Shown here piece after piece: positions 40,666-47,584 of a stretch of 64,000 nt of DNA. A program made the translations under genes and the position numbers. The notes beneath the pieces are model-generated. The model was not told the DNA's origin, made no database searches, and saw only the letters and a list, made by a program, of their open reading frames with translations. How positions within the stretch are numbered: position 1 is the stretch's first letter; every line of letters starts with the position of its first letter. This DNA is from Streptomyces sp. NBC_01216 (GTDB lineage: Bacteria > Actinomycetota > Actinomycetes > Streptomycetales > Streptomycetaceae). Where the stretch lies: NCBI RefSeq assembly GCF_035994945.1, contig NZ_CP108677.1:1984001-2048000 (forward strand), in the 5' to 3' direction.

Positions 40666-41079
40666 CTACCGGGTGCGCAGGGCGTCGCGGACCGGGGCAC
40701 CCGGGTCCGTCAGCGGGCGGACCGCGAGACGGATCAGGGCGAGCGGGTTGTCGTCACCCGCGATGCGGTTGGCGCTCAGCTCGCCGCAGGACAGACAGTG
40801 GTGGATGATCATCCATTCCCCGTCGGCCCGGACGGCCACGCTCAGTGCCGTCATCCGCCCCCGGCACGTCGCCGCCCGGTCGCCGGGTACGTTCCGGTCG
40901 ACATGGAGGCTGGCGAGGCAGTGCGGGCAGTGGTTGCGGTGGGCCGTGCCGGGTGCGGCCAGCGGGACGTCCAGCCGGCAGCCGGCGCAGCGGAAGGCGT
41001 CGCCCGTCTCGCCGCCCCGGCCGTGCAGGACGTCCTTGCGCCGCTGAGGCCGGCGTACGGGGGCCTTGCGGCGCGCCAT
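40666..41079 (-). CDS. RNHCP domain protein, paralogue 2
   Basis: A 137-residue protein with the RNHCP domain, named from the conserved HRNHCPHCLASLHVD here. Paired cysteines (FRCAGC, CPHC, HHCLSCGE) predict one or two zinc sites. A lysine/arginine-rich start (MARRKAPVRRPQRRKD) could bind nucleic acid. Function is unknown; RNHCP proteins often lie near ribosomal or zinc-response genes, but not here. ATG at 41079 shares its A with the upstream TGA (TGATG), so it is coupled to its paralogue. Confidence 0.85.
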   Translation of the reverse strand: MARRKAPVRRPQRRKDVLHGRGGETGDAFRCAGCRLDVPLAAPGTAHRNHCPHCLASLHVDRNVPGDRAATCRGRMTALSVAVRADGEWMIIHHCLSCGELSANRIAGDDNPLALIRLAVRPLTDPGAPVRDALRTR

Positions 41080-41459
41080 CACAGCTCCCCGAGGACTTCG
41101 AGGGGGAACGGCGGCTCGGCCAGCGGCCGGACGGCCAACCGCATCAGGACGAGCCGGTTGTCGTCCGCGCGGACCGGGCTGGAGGTCAGCTCGTCGCACC
41201 GCGCACAGCGGTGGACGACCGCCCAGTCCCCGGTCCGGAGGACGGCGATGGAGATCGGGGCCATCCGTGACCGGCAGCCGGACGGGCCGCCCTCCACATG
41301 GTCCTGGACGTGCCGGGAGTGGAGGCAGCTCGGGCAGTGGTCGCGCGGGACGCGGTCCGGTCCCAGGAAGGCGACGTCCAGACCGCAGCGCACGCAGGTG
41401 AACGTGGAGGTGGAGCGGGAGACGGAGCTCCGCGGGAGGTTGCTGGAAGGGGTCGACAC
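41079..41459 (-). CDS. RNHCP domain protein, paralogue 1
   Basis: A 126-residue RNHCP-family protein: FTCVRCGLDV, PRDHCPSCLHSRHV (D for N in the family motif), a conserved GGPSGCRSRM and HRCARCDEL. The same layout in the downstream gene shows an in-place duplication. The GTG start at 41459 is followed by a Ser-rich stretch. No signal; likely a cytoplasmic zinc protein. Function not known. Confidence 0.82.
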   Translation of the reverse strand: MSTPSSNLPRSSVSRSTSTFTCVRCGLDVAFLGPDRVPRDHCPSCLHSRHVQDHVEGGPSGCRSRMAPISIAVLRTGDWAVVHRCARCDELTSSPVRADDNRLVLMRLAVRPLAEPPFPLEVLGEL

Positions 41460-41720
41460 TCGGAATGACTCCTGGCTGAGGCGTGAAGCGTGGACAGCAG
41501 GAGGAGGCCGAGCGGTTCCTCGGGGACGAGGGTCAGCGGCGAGGAGCGCTCGGCTCGGTCCGGGTCATGAAACACCCTCTCCGGGCCGGTGGCCCCTGAT
41601 CGGTACGGCTGTGGTCGGGTCACCGCGACGCTACCGGCCGGGGCCGGCGGGAGTCCACCGGATTTCCCCGACGACGCGGGAACGACACCACGGGCCGCCC
41701 GCCACGCGCCGGGGCGTGAA

Positions 41721-41749
41721 CGCCCGGTCAGAGGCCACCCGACAGGCTC
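41721..41749 (-). repeat. Dispersed 3'-end repeat, copy 2 of 5
   Basis: On the minus strand GAGCCTGTCGGGTGGCCTCT, then GACCGGGCG. It starts immediately at the CopD-like gene's stop codon and has the same orientation as that gene. Confidence 0.6.
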
Positions 41750-42661
41750 TCAGGCGGGGTGCAGCCAGTGGGGATCCGGCACGACCGTGAGGACCGCGGA
41801 TACCAGCATGATCACGGCGAGCACCCCGAGCTCGGTCCGCGCGGGCGCCTGCGCGTCGCCACCCCGCAGCATCCGGCGCCGCGCCGCGAGCGCGAGCAGG
41901 CTCGCCACGCCCACCAGCCCCAGTTTGGCCAGCAGCACCCTGCCGTACGCCGTGCTGAGAACGACGTCCAGCGGGAGGCGGCGGAGCGTCGAACAGGTGC
42001 CGGTGGCCATCAGCGCGGCGTAGAGCCAGGCCGCCATCCGGGCGTAGCGGACGAGGACTTCGCGCCCGCCGCCGCGCAGCCGCATGGTGCGCAGGACGTA
42101 CAGCAGGGTGCCGAGCCAGAGGGAGGCCGCGGTCAGGTGCACCACGGTGAGCGCGACACCGATCGCCGGGCTGTTCGGCTCGGGATGCGCGCGCAGCGCC
42201 TCCGCGGTGATCGCCGCGGCCAGCGGGACGAGAGCGAGGACGGGCCGCCGGCTCGCGGCGCAGAGGGCCGACAGGGCGAGGGCGTTGGCGGTGACGAGCA
42301 GCAGCCCGCCCTCGCGTGTGCCGTACACGGTGGCGAGGCCCAGGCCGCTGACGGTGGCGAAGAGGACCAGCAGTCCGGCGGAGGCGGCGGCGCCGAGGAG
42401 GGCTGCGGGAACGGACCGGCCCCGGGGCAGCGGGCCGTCGCCGGCCAGGCGGGCACCGGCGATCTCGCCGATCTGGACCGCGAGCGCGGTGAGGACGAGG
42501 ACCCGCAGCAGGGTGGTGGTGCCGGCCGCCGGTATGCGGAGCTCACCGGTGCCGGTCTCGGCCAGTCCCGCGCCGAGTACGGCGAGGGTGATCACGGCGA
42601 GCGCGGCGAGTGTCGCCGCGGTCAGGCGGGTCGGGGTGACCAGGGGTGCGGGAGGCGTCAC
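41750..42661 (-). CDS. CopD-like integral membrane protein
   Basis: A 303-residue membrane protein with about nine hydrophobic helices and little soluble sequence. The pattern LTVVHLTAASLWLGTLLYVL followed by RYARMAAWLYAALMATGTCSTL is typical of CopD/YcnJ proteins that take up copper across the membrane. A CopC partner is not adjacent. Metal-binding His residues are few, so copper transport is inferred from the family only. The frame ends inside repeat copy 2. Confidence 0.78.
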   Translation of the reverse strand: MTPPAPLVTPTRLTAATLAALAVITLAVLGAGLAETGTGELRIPAAGTTTLLRVLVLTALAVQIGEIAGARLAGDGPLPRGRSVPAALLGAAASAGLLVLFATVSGLGLATVYGTREGGLLLVTANALALSALCAASRRPVLALVPLAAAITAEALRAHPEPNSPAIGVALTVVHLTAASLWLGTLLYVLRTMRLRGGGREVLVRYARMAAWLYAALMATGTCSTLRRLPLDVVLSTAYGRVLLAKLGLVGVASLLALAARRRMLRGGDAQAPARTELGVLAVIMLVSAVLTVVPDPHWLHPA

Positions 42662-42745
42662 CGGTCGATCGTCACCGAGGGCCGGACGGGCGGCAACTCA
42701 CGTACGTACGCACGTGGAGCCCCGCCCGTCCTCCCCCGCGGCCCG

Positions 42746-42773
42746 GACCTGCCGGGTGGCCCCTGAACGGGCG
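42746..42773 (+). repeat. Dispersed 3'-end repeat, copy 3 of 5
   Basis: GACCTGCCGGGTGGCCCCTG then AACGGGCG, 20-47 bases beyond the EF-hand gene's stop, opposite orientation to it. Confidence 0.55.
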
Positions 42774-42792
42774 AACGTCACCCGCCAGGCGG

Positions 42793-43008
42793 TCAGGCCT
42801 TGTTGATGTGCGTCCAGAACTCGTCCCAGGACAGCATGCCGTCGCCGTTCAGGTCGCGCTGGTTGATGAGGGCCTCGGCGACCGTCTCGGTGACGTTGAA
42901 GTCACCCAGCTGCGCCATGACGCTCTTGTACTCCGCGGCGGTGATGAGACCGTCCCCGTCCACGTCGAACCGCTCGAAAGCCCTGCGTGCCGCCTCGATG
43001 TCCGCCAC
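42793..43008 (-). CDS. cabB: Two-EF-hand calcium-binding protein (CabB-like)
   Basis: A 71-residue protein made of two EF-hands. Loop 1 (residues 15-26, DVDGDGLITAAE) and loop 2 (residues 52-63, DLNGDGMLSWDE) both hold Asp at 1, 3 and 5, Gly at 6 and Glu at 12, so both should bind calcium. No signal, so it senses cytoplasmic calcium. Size and sequence fit the small calmodulin-like CabB described in S. coelicolor; the symbol rests on memory. Target protein unknown. Confidence 0.87.
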   Translation of the reverse strand: MADIEAARRAFERFDVDGDGLITAAEYKSVMAQLGDFNVTETVAEALINQRDLNGDGMLSWDEFWTHINKA

Positions 43009-43113
43009 TGTTTCCGCCCCTTCTCGGTGCTGATCTGACGGGCTCAGATTATCCGGCCGCCGGGGGGCGGGGGACCGAGCCCCGGTGCGGGGCGCCGGGG
43101 CCGGGCCGGGTGT

Positions 43114-43460
43114 TCAGGGCCGCTTGATCAGGACGACGGCGTTGCCCACCTCGCGGCGGGTGTGGGTGTCGTCCGCCCACGGGTCCATCGGCCGGTTGTC
43201 CAGGGCGCCGTCCCGGACGGACTGCGCGTCCCCGCCGCCGCCGCGGGCGATCGCCTCGGTCGCCCCGAGCCACTTCACGACCTCGGCCGACTGCCGCAGG
43301 GTCACCCCGACGCTGTGGCGGCGGCGCGCCCGTCGATGGTGACGAGCGGCAGTTCGCCGGCGGGGGTCACTCCGGCCAGGGTGCGGGCGTGGCGTTCCGC
43401 GAGGGATCCCGACGGCTGGCCGCGTTCGTCGCCGGTGAGCTGGGCGGGATCGCAGGGGTT
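43114..43460 (-). pseudogene. Broken phosphodiester glycosidase (NAGPA domain) gene
   Basis: Two minus-strand frames together read as the C-terminal half of an NAGPA-type protein. Upstream frame (43460 to 43302): NPCDPAQLTGDERGQPSGSL, then ERHARTLAGVTPAGELPLVTIDGR. Downstream frame (from about 43315 to 43114): VGVTLRQSAEVVKWLGATEA, then GALDNRPMD and REVGNAVVLIKRP. They are joined by a frameshift in a GCC-rich run near 43310-43320. The family's LDGGGS core is degraded to ARGGGGD. The first half of the gene is absent; a perfect hairpin sits just upstream (43481). Confidence 0.8.
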
Positions 43461-43480
43461 CGGCGAGCGGAGGTCACGGC

Positions 43481-43507
43481 GGACCCCGGACGGATGGTCC
43501 GGGGTCC
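43481..43507 (-). terminator. Perfect hairpin between the broken gene and the propeller gene
   Basis: GGACCCCGGAC (43481-43491) and its complement (43497-43507), 5-base loop. It ends transcription from the propeller operon or is left from the deleted region. Confidence 0.7.
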
Positions 43508-43541
43508 GCATGCGCCGGGGTGCTCGGGTCGGTGCGGCTCG

Positions 43542-43570
43542 GAGCCCGTCGGGTGATCTCCGGCCGGCCG
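43542..43570 (+). repeat. Dispersed 3'-end repeat, copy 4 of 5
   Basis: GAGCCCGTCGGGTGATCTCC then GGCCGGCCG. 18-46 bases past the propeller gene's stop; runs into a terminator stem. Confidence 0.5.
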
Positions 43571-43584
43571 GGGCGCCCGGCCGG
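43564..43584 (-). terminator. Terminator of the propeller/NodB operon
   Basis: CCGGCCGGG (43564-43572) and CCCGGCCGG (43576-43584), 3-base loop, three bases after the stop codon. Confidence 0.7.
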
Positions 43585-43587
43585 TGC

Positions 43588-44775
43588 TCAGCGGAAGATT
43601 CCGGTGTGTCCCAGCGAGTAGCGGCCGGGCTGGGGGTAGACGGCGAGGCCGTGGGGGCCGCCGCCGACGGGGACGCGGGCCACCTGCTTGCCGGTCCGGG
43701 TGTCGATCGCGTAGACCTCCGAGTCGTAGCGTCCCGACAGCCACAGCACCTTGCCGTCGGCCGAGACGCCTCCCATGTCCGGGGAGCCGCCATCCGGCAG
43801 CCACCACTTCTTCGTGAGCCGGTTCTGTCCGAAGTCGAAGACCGAGACGGAGCCTTCGCCGCGGTTGGACACGTACATCTCCTTGGAGTCCCGGGAGACG
43901 TAGAGGCCGTGGCAGCCCTTGCCGGTGGGCAGGAGGGTCGGCGTGGTGAACGCGTCGCCGTCCAGGACCCACATGCCGTGGGCCACCATGTCGGCGATGT
44001 AGAAGGTGCTGCCGTCCGGCGAGATCTTGACGTCCTGCGGCATGGCGCCGTCGAGGGGCAGTTTCTGCTGGCCGACGACCTCCATCTTCTCGGTGTCGAC
44101 CTTCAGCAGTTCGCCGGAGAACTCGCAGGAGACGACGAAGTACCGTCCGTCGGCGGAGAAGTCGGCGTGGTTGACGCCGTAGCAGGAGACCGGGACGGTC
44201 TTCTTCCGTTCCATCGTGTGGGGGTCGCGGAAGACCAGCTCGCGGTCGAGCGAGGCCATGACGATGGCGTACTTGCCGTTGGGCGTGAAGTAGAGGTTGT
44301 AGGGGTCGTGGACCTCGACCGGTTTGCCGGCGGTGCCGGTGGCGGGGTCGATCGGGGTGAGGGTGTGGCCGCGGTTGTTGTTGACCCAGAGGGTCTTCAT
44401 GTCCCAGGAGGGGACGACGTGCTGCGGCTGGATGCCCACCGGGATCGTCTCGATGACCTTGTACGTCGCCGGGTCGATGACCGAGACGGTGTTGGAGTTG
44501 GTGTTGGGTACGTAGACCCGGGAGGGGAAGTCCTTGACCACCGGCGAGAGCTGGTTCGGCCGGTCGGCGGCGTACACGTCGTCGGCGTCGAGGAGCGGTG
44601 GCATGCCCGGCAGCCCGGCCGGGACGGGCTTCTTCGGTGCGGCGGGTCGCGCGGCGGGTTCCTTCCTGGCGCCGCTGTTCGGTTCGGCCGCCTTGTCGGC
44701 GGTGCCGCAGCCGGCGAGCGCCGTGAGGAGGGCGGCGGCGAGGAGGCTTTTCGATCGCTTGGTGAGAGGCAGCAT
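43588..44775 (-). CDS. YVTN/YncE-type beta-propeller lipoprotein
   Basis: A 395-residue lipoprotein (lipobox LTALAGC near residue 23) with a Pro/Ala/Lys linker and a seven-bladed propeller of YncE type. Repeated blade motifs include SRVYVPNTNSNTVSVIDPAT, KTLWVNNNRGHTLTPIDPAT, STFYIADMVAHGMWVLD and KEMYVSNRGEGSVSVFD. Such proteins are extracellular binding or assembly platforms. ATG at 44775 shares its A with the upstream TGA, so it is coupled to the NodB-like protein and the two probably work together at the surface. Ligand unknown. Confidence 0.88.
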   Translation of the reverse strand: MLPLTKRSKSLLAAALLTALAGCGTADKAAEPNSGARKEPAARPAAPKKPVPAGLPGMPPLLDADDVYAADRPNQLSPVVKDFPSRVYVPNTNSNTVSVIDPATYKVIETIPVGIQPQHVVPSWDMKTLWVNNNRGHTLTPIDPATGTAGKPVEVHDPYNLYFTPNGKYAIVMASLDRELVFRDPHTMERKKTVPVSCYGVNHADFSADGRYFVVSCEFSGELLKVDTEKMEVVGQQKLPLDGAMPQDVKISPDGSTFYIADMVAHGMWVLDGDAFTTPTLLPTGKGCHGLYVSRDSKEMYVSNRGEGSVSVFDFGQNRLTKKWWLPDGGSPDMGGVSADGKVLWLSGRYDSEVYAIDTRTGKQVARVPVGGGPHGLAVYPQPGRYSLGHTGIFR

Positions 44776-45611
44776 CAGGTCAGCAGCTCCGTGGTGGTCA
44801 CCGCGCGCAGGCCGCGGCGGTCGAGGTCGGCGAGGAGGGGCGGCAGCGCGGCGACCGTGTCCGCGTAGCCGAAGTGGAGACTCACCACCGATCCGTTGCG
44901 GATCTGCCCGGTGACCTGCGCGACGACGGCCGAGGCACCGGGCGAGGTGAAGTCGAGGGAGTCGACGTCGTACGAGAGGACGTGTGGGTAGCCGGCCCGG
45001 CGGGCGGCCCGCTGGACGGCCGGGGTGGCGTGCCGGGTGCGGGAGGGGCGGAACCAGGTGCCGATGGAGCCGGTGAGGCGGCGCAGCCGTTCGGCGCAGG
45101 CTCTGATCTCGTCGTAGGCCCGCCGCTCGGTCATGGTGTTGATGTCGAGGTGGCGCTGGGTGTGGTTGCCGAGGTCGTGGCCGCCGTCGAGGACCCGCCG
45201 GGCGAGTCCGGGGTTCCGGTCGAGCCAGTCGCCGACGGCGAGGACGGTGATCCGGGCGCCGGTCTTCTCGGCCTCGGTGAGCAGGGCGCGCGCGACGGCG
45301 GGGTCGCCCTGTCCGTGGAAGGTGAGCGCGACGCGGGGGCGGTCGCGGGGCCCGCTCTCGATCTCGGCGGGGTGGCCGGGGAAGCGGCGCGGCGCGGGGG
45401 CCGCGGCGGCGCTTCGGCGGGGCGGGGCGGCCTCGGACGGCCCGGGGGGTCCCGTGGGTCCGGAGGGCCGGGAGGAGTCGGAGGATCGGGAGGGGTCAGG
45501 GGGCCGGGAGGGGGCGGGGCGGGGGTCCGTTCCGCAGGCGGTGGTGAGCGCTCCCGTGAAGGCGACGGCCGCACCCGCCCGCAGCGCACCGCGGCGGTCG
45601 GTCAGATACAC
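44775..45611 (-). CDS. NodB-type polysaccharide deacetylase homologue with degenerate active site (lipoprotein)
   Basis: A 278-residue lipoprotein (lipobox ending TTAC, C26) with a Pro/Ser linker and a NodB domain from residue 92. The metal-His motif NHTQRH (H150, H154) is intact, as are late motifs resembling DVDSLDF and VVSLHFG. The first motif, TFDDG in active enzymes, is TFHGQGD here: the catalytic-base Asp is H99 and the metal Asp is G100. The FRPPYG motif is FRPSRTR. Hydrolysis by the usual mechanism is doubtful. The GTG start has no ribosome site but lies 6 bases after TTAAAT, consistent with leaderless translation. First gene of a two-gene unit. Confidence 0.85.
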   Translation of the reverse strand: MYLTDRRGALRAGAAVAFTGALTTACGTDPRPAPSRPPDPSRSSDSSRPSGPTGPPGPSEAAPPRRSAAAAPAPRRFPGHPAEIESGPRDRPRVALTFHGQGDPAVARALLTEAEKTGARITVLAVGDWLDRNPGLARRVLDGGHDLGNHTQRHLDINTMTERRAYDEIRACAERLRRLTGSIGTWFRPSRTRHATPAVQRAARRAGYPHVLSYDVDSLDFTSPGASAVVAQVTGQIRNGSVVSLHFGYADTVAALPPLLADLDRRGLRAVTTTELLT

Positions 45612-46001
45612 AGGACCATTTAAGGGCGTTTATGACCGATTTATTACGATTAGGCCGATCGGGGACGTTTGCACGACGTGCAGCGAGAGCTTCAGGAGTG
45701 CACCCGCCCATGGAAACGCCCGGTGAACGCCATATCTATTCACCGTTCACAAGGCGAGTGCTTCGTATCACCAACGATTCACTGCCGGAATAGTTCCCTA
45801 TCGCCCGGTTCGCCATCGTATGGACTTTTGGCGGTATGGCCCCCCGTCTGCCATAGTCGAGGACACGACCTCCTTTGACCCGGGCCAGGTCGATGTCGCC
45901 GCCGTGGAACACCCCTCGCGATCCACGGCGCCCCCTGCAGAAGCCCCCAGGCGCCCCACCACGGCGAACAGGGGCTTTTGTGCGTGACGGGGCGCGGAGG
46001 G
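45612..46001. other. Intergenic region with probable leaderless promoter
   Basis: About 390 bases, locally AT-rich at 45615-45660 and 45730-45860. Minus-strand TTAAAT at 45618-45623 is placed as a -10 box for transcription starting at the GTG of the NodB-like gene. Near 45940-45985 a stem (AGCCCC/GGGGCT) could terminate the ATPase gene. No gene seen. Confidence 0.5.
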
Positions 46002-46505
46002 TCAGCGGTCCAGGACACGCATCTCGAACCAGGTGGTCTTGCCACGGGGCTGGAGATCCACGCCCCAGCGGTCCGAGAGCTTGTCGACGAGGAAGAGACC
46101 GCGCCCGCTGACGTCCATCTCCTGCACGGGCATCAGGCAGGGCAGTCCGCGCGAGGGATCGCGCACCTCGACCCGGATCCAGCCGCGACGGCGCAGCATG
46201 CGTAACCCGAAGACCCGCGCCCCGGTGTGCCGGACCGCGTTGCCGACGAGTTCGGAGACGAGCAGGACGGCGTGTTCGGAGATCTGCGGGGTCAGCGCCC
46301 ATTGCCGCAGGACGACGCACTGCGTGAGCCGGCGGGCGACGGCAGCCGACTCGGGGCGGGACGGCAGCCGGACATCCTCCTCGGCCGGGTTTCCGTACAA
46401 CTCAAGCGCTTTGAGAGCCTGTTCGTCCTCGACGGCCGACATCCACCGAGCCGCGGCGGCACCCCCGTGCTGCCGCGGCTGCTCCACACCCTCCAGGCCC
46501 GCCAT
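46002..46505 (-). CDS. RsbW-like histidine-kinase-type ATPase (anti-sigma/regulatory)
   Basis: A single-domain HATPase_c protein of about 167 residues, like the many RsbW/SpoIIAB-type regulators of Streptomyces. The N-box LLVSELVGNAVRHTG and the ATP-lid glycine motif SGRGLFLVDKLSDRWG are intact, with the DPSRGLP segment between. It may phosphorylate an anti-anti-sigma factor or bind a sigma factor; no partner is adjacent. The start is uncertain: ATG at 46505, 46517 or an upstream codon at 46571. It stands alone as a gene. Confidence 0.82.
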   Translation of the reverse strand: MAGLEGVEQPRQHGGAAAARWMSAVEDEQALKALELYGNPAEEDVRLPSRPESAAVARRLTQCVVLRQWALTPQISEHAVLLVSELVGNAVRHTGARVFGLRMLRRRGWIRVEVRDPSRGLPCLMPVQEMDVSGRGLFLVDKLSDRWGVDLQPRGKTTWFEMRVLDR

Positions 46506-46675
46506 GCCCCCCATCATGGCCGCCGGGGCCGACGCGCGGGGGCCGTTCCCGCGGAATCGCCCCTCCGGCACCGGCGATTCCGGGGACTTCGATCGGCATG
46601 TTCCGGAGGATCGTGGGGGCGCACGGGGGCGCTCGACCGGGCCCCGGTACGCGCCCCTCGCCTTCCCCGGACCCG

Positions 46676-46708
46676 GAGCCTGTCGGGTCGCCTTCGACCG
46701 ACAGGCTC
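46676..46708 (+). repeat. Dispersed 3'-end repeat, copy 5 of 5 (palindromic)
   Basis: GAGCCTGTCGG (46676-46686) is followed by its inverted copy CCGACAGGCTC (46698-46708). This copy is a full hairpin abutting the enoyl-CoA hydratase stop and probably acts as its terminator. Confidence 0.7.
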
Positions 46709-47476
46709 TCAGACGAACTTCGCCTTGCCCGGCCCTTCCTCGACGAAGCTGCGCATCCCGCGCTCACGGTCCTCGGTCGCGAACAGGCCGGCGAACCAGG
46801 TGCGCTCGATCGCGAGGCCGGTGTCGATGTCCGCCTCCAGGCCCTGGTCGATCGACTCCTTGGCGGCGCGCAGCGCGAGCGCCGGTCCCTGGGCGAGCTT
46901 CGCGGCCCAGGTGTGCGCCTGCTCGTACACCTCGCCGGCCGGCACGACCCGGTCGACCAGGCCGAGCCGGAGCGCCTCGTCGGCCTTCACCATCCGCCCG
47001 GTGAAGACGAGGTCCTTGGCCTTCGAGGGGCCGACCAGGCGGGAGAGGCGCTGGGTGCCGCCCGCGCCCGGGATCAGACCGAGCAGGATCTCGGGCTGGC
47101 CGAGCTTGGCGTTGTCGGCGGCGATCCGGTAGTCGGCGCACAGGGCCAGTTCGCAGCCACCGCCCAGGGCGTAGCCGGTGACCGCGGCGACGACCGGTTT
47201 GGGGATGCGGGCGACCGCGGTGAAGGAGTCCTGGAGCGCCCGCGACCGCCTGACCATGGCGGCGTGGTCCATGGCCTGCATCTCCTTGATGTCCGCGCCG
47301 GCCGCGAACACCTTCTCGCCGCCGTAGAGGACCACGGCCCGCACGTCGTCGCGGTCGGTCGCCTCCTGGGCGAGTTCGCGCAGCCGGTCCTGGGTGGCGA
47401 TGTCCAGGGCGTTCATCGGAGGGCGGTCGAGGCGGATGACGCCGACACCCTCGGCGACTTCGAGGTTCACAGTCAT
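46709..47476 (-). CDS. Enoyl-CoA hydratase
   Basis: A 255-residue crotonase that hydrates 2-enoyl-CoA in beta-oxidation. The oxyanion-hole segment FAAGADIKEM, the catalytic glutamates in ALGGGCELALCAD and GQPEILLGLIPGAGGTQRL, and the MNALD start are all present and match mitochondrial-type short-chain hydratases. The ATG start has TAACCT six bases upstream on its strand (47483-47488), so the transcript may be leaderless. It is flanked by unrelated genes; substrate chain length cannot be deduced. Confidence 0.94.
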   Translation of the reverse strand: MTVNLEVAEGVGVIRLDRPPMNALDIATQDRLRELAQEATDRDDVRAVVLYGGEKVFAAGADIKEMQAMDHAAMVRRSRALQDSFTAVARIPKPVVAAVTGYALGGGCELALCADYRIAADNAKLGQPEILLGLIPGAGGTQRLSRLVGPSKAKDLVFTGRMVKADEALRLGLVDRVVPAGEVYEQAHTWAAKLAQGPALALRAAKESIDQGLEADIDTGLAIERTWFAGLFATEDRERGMRSFVEEGPGKAKFV

Positions 47477-47503
47477 GAGGGAAGGTTAGTGGGCGTTAAC
47501 GCC

Positions 47504-47542
47504 GGGAGACCCGGTGCCGTTGGTCACAGCGCCGGGTCTCCC
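47504..47542 (-). terminator. Terminator downstream of the first L,D-transpeptidase
   Basis: GGGAGACCCGGTGC (47504-47517) pairs with GCGCCGGGTCTCCC (47529-47542), one wobble pair, about 43 bases past the stop. Confidence 0.75.
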
Positions 47543-47584
47543 CGCGTACGGACCGGTCCCGGCCGGCCCCGTCCCCCGGACGGG

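Noticed and set aside
45736..46320. Minus-strand frame overlapping the ATPase gene
   Set aside because: Out of frame with the RsbW-like gene over most of its length and rich in Arg/Pro. Shadow.
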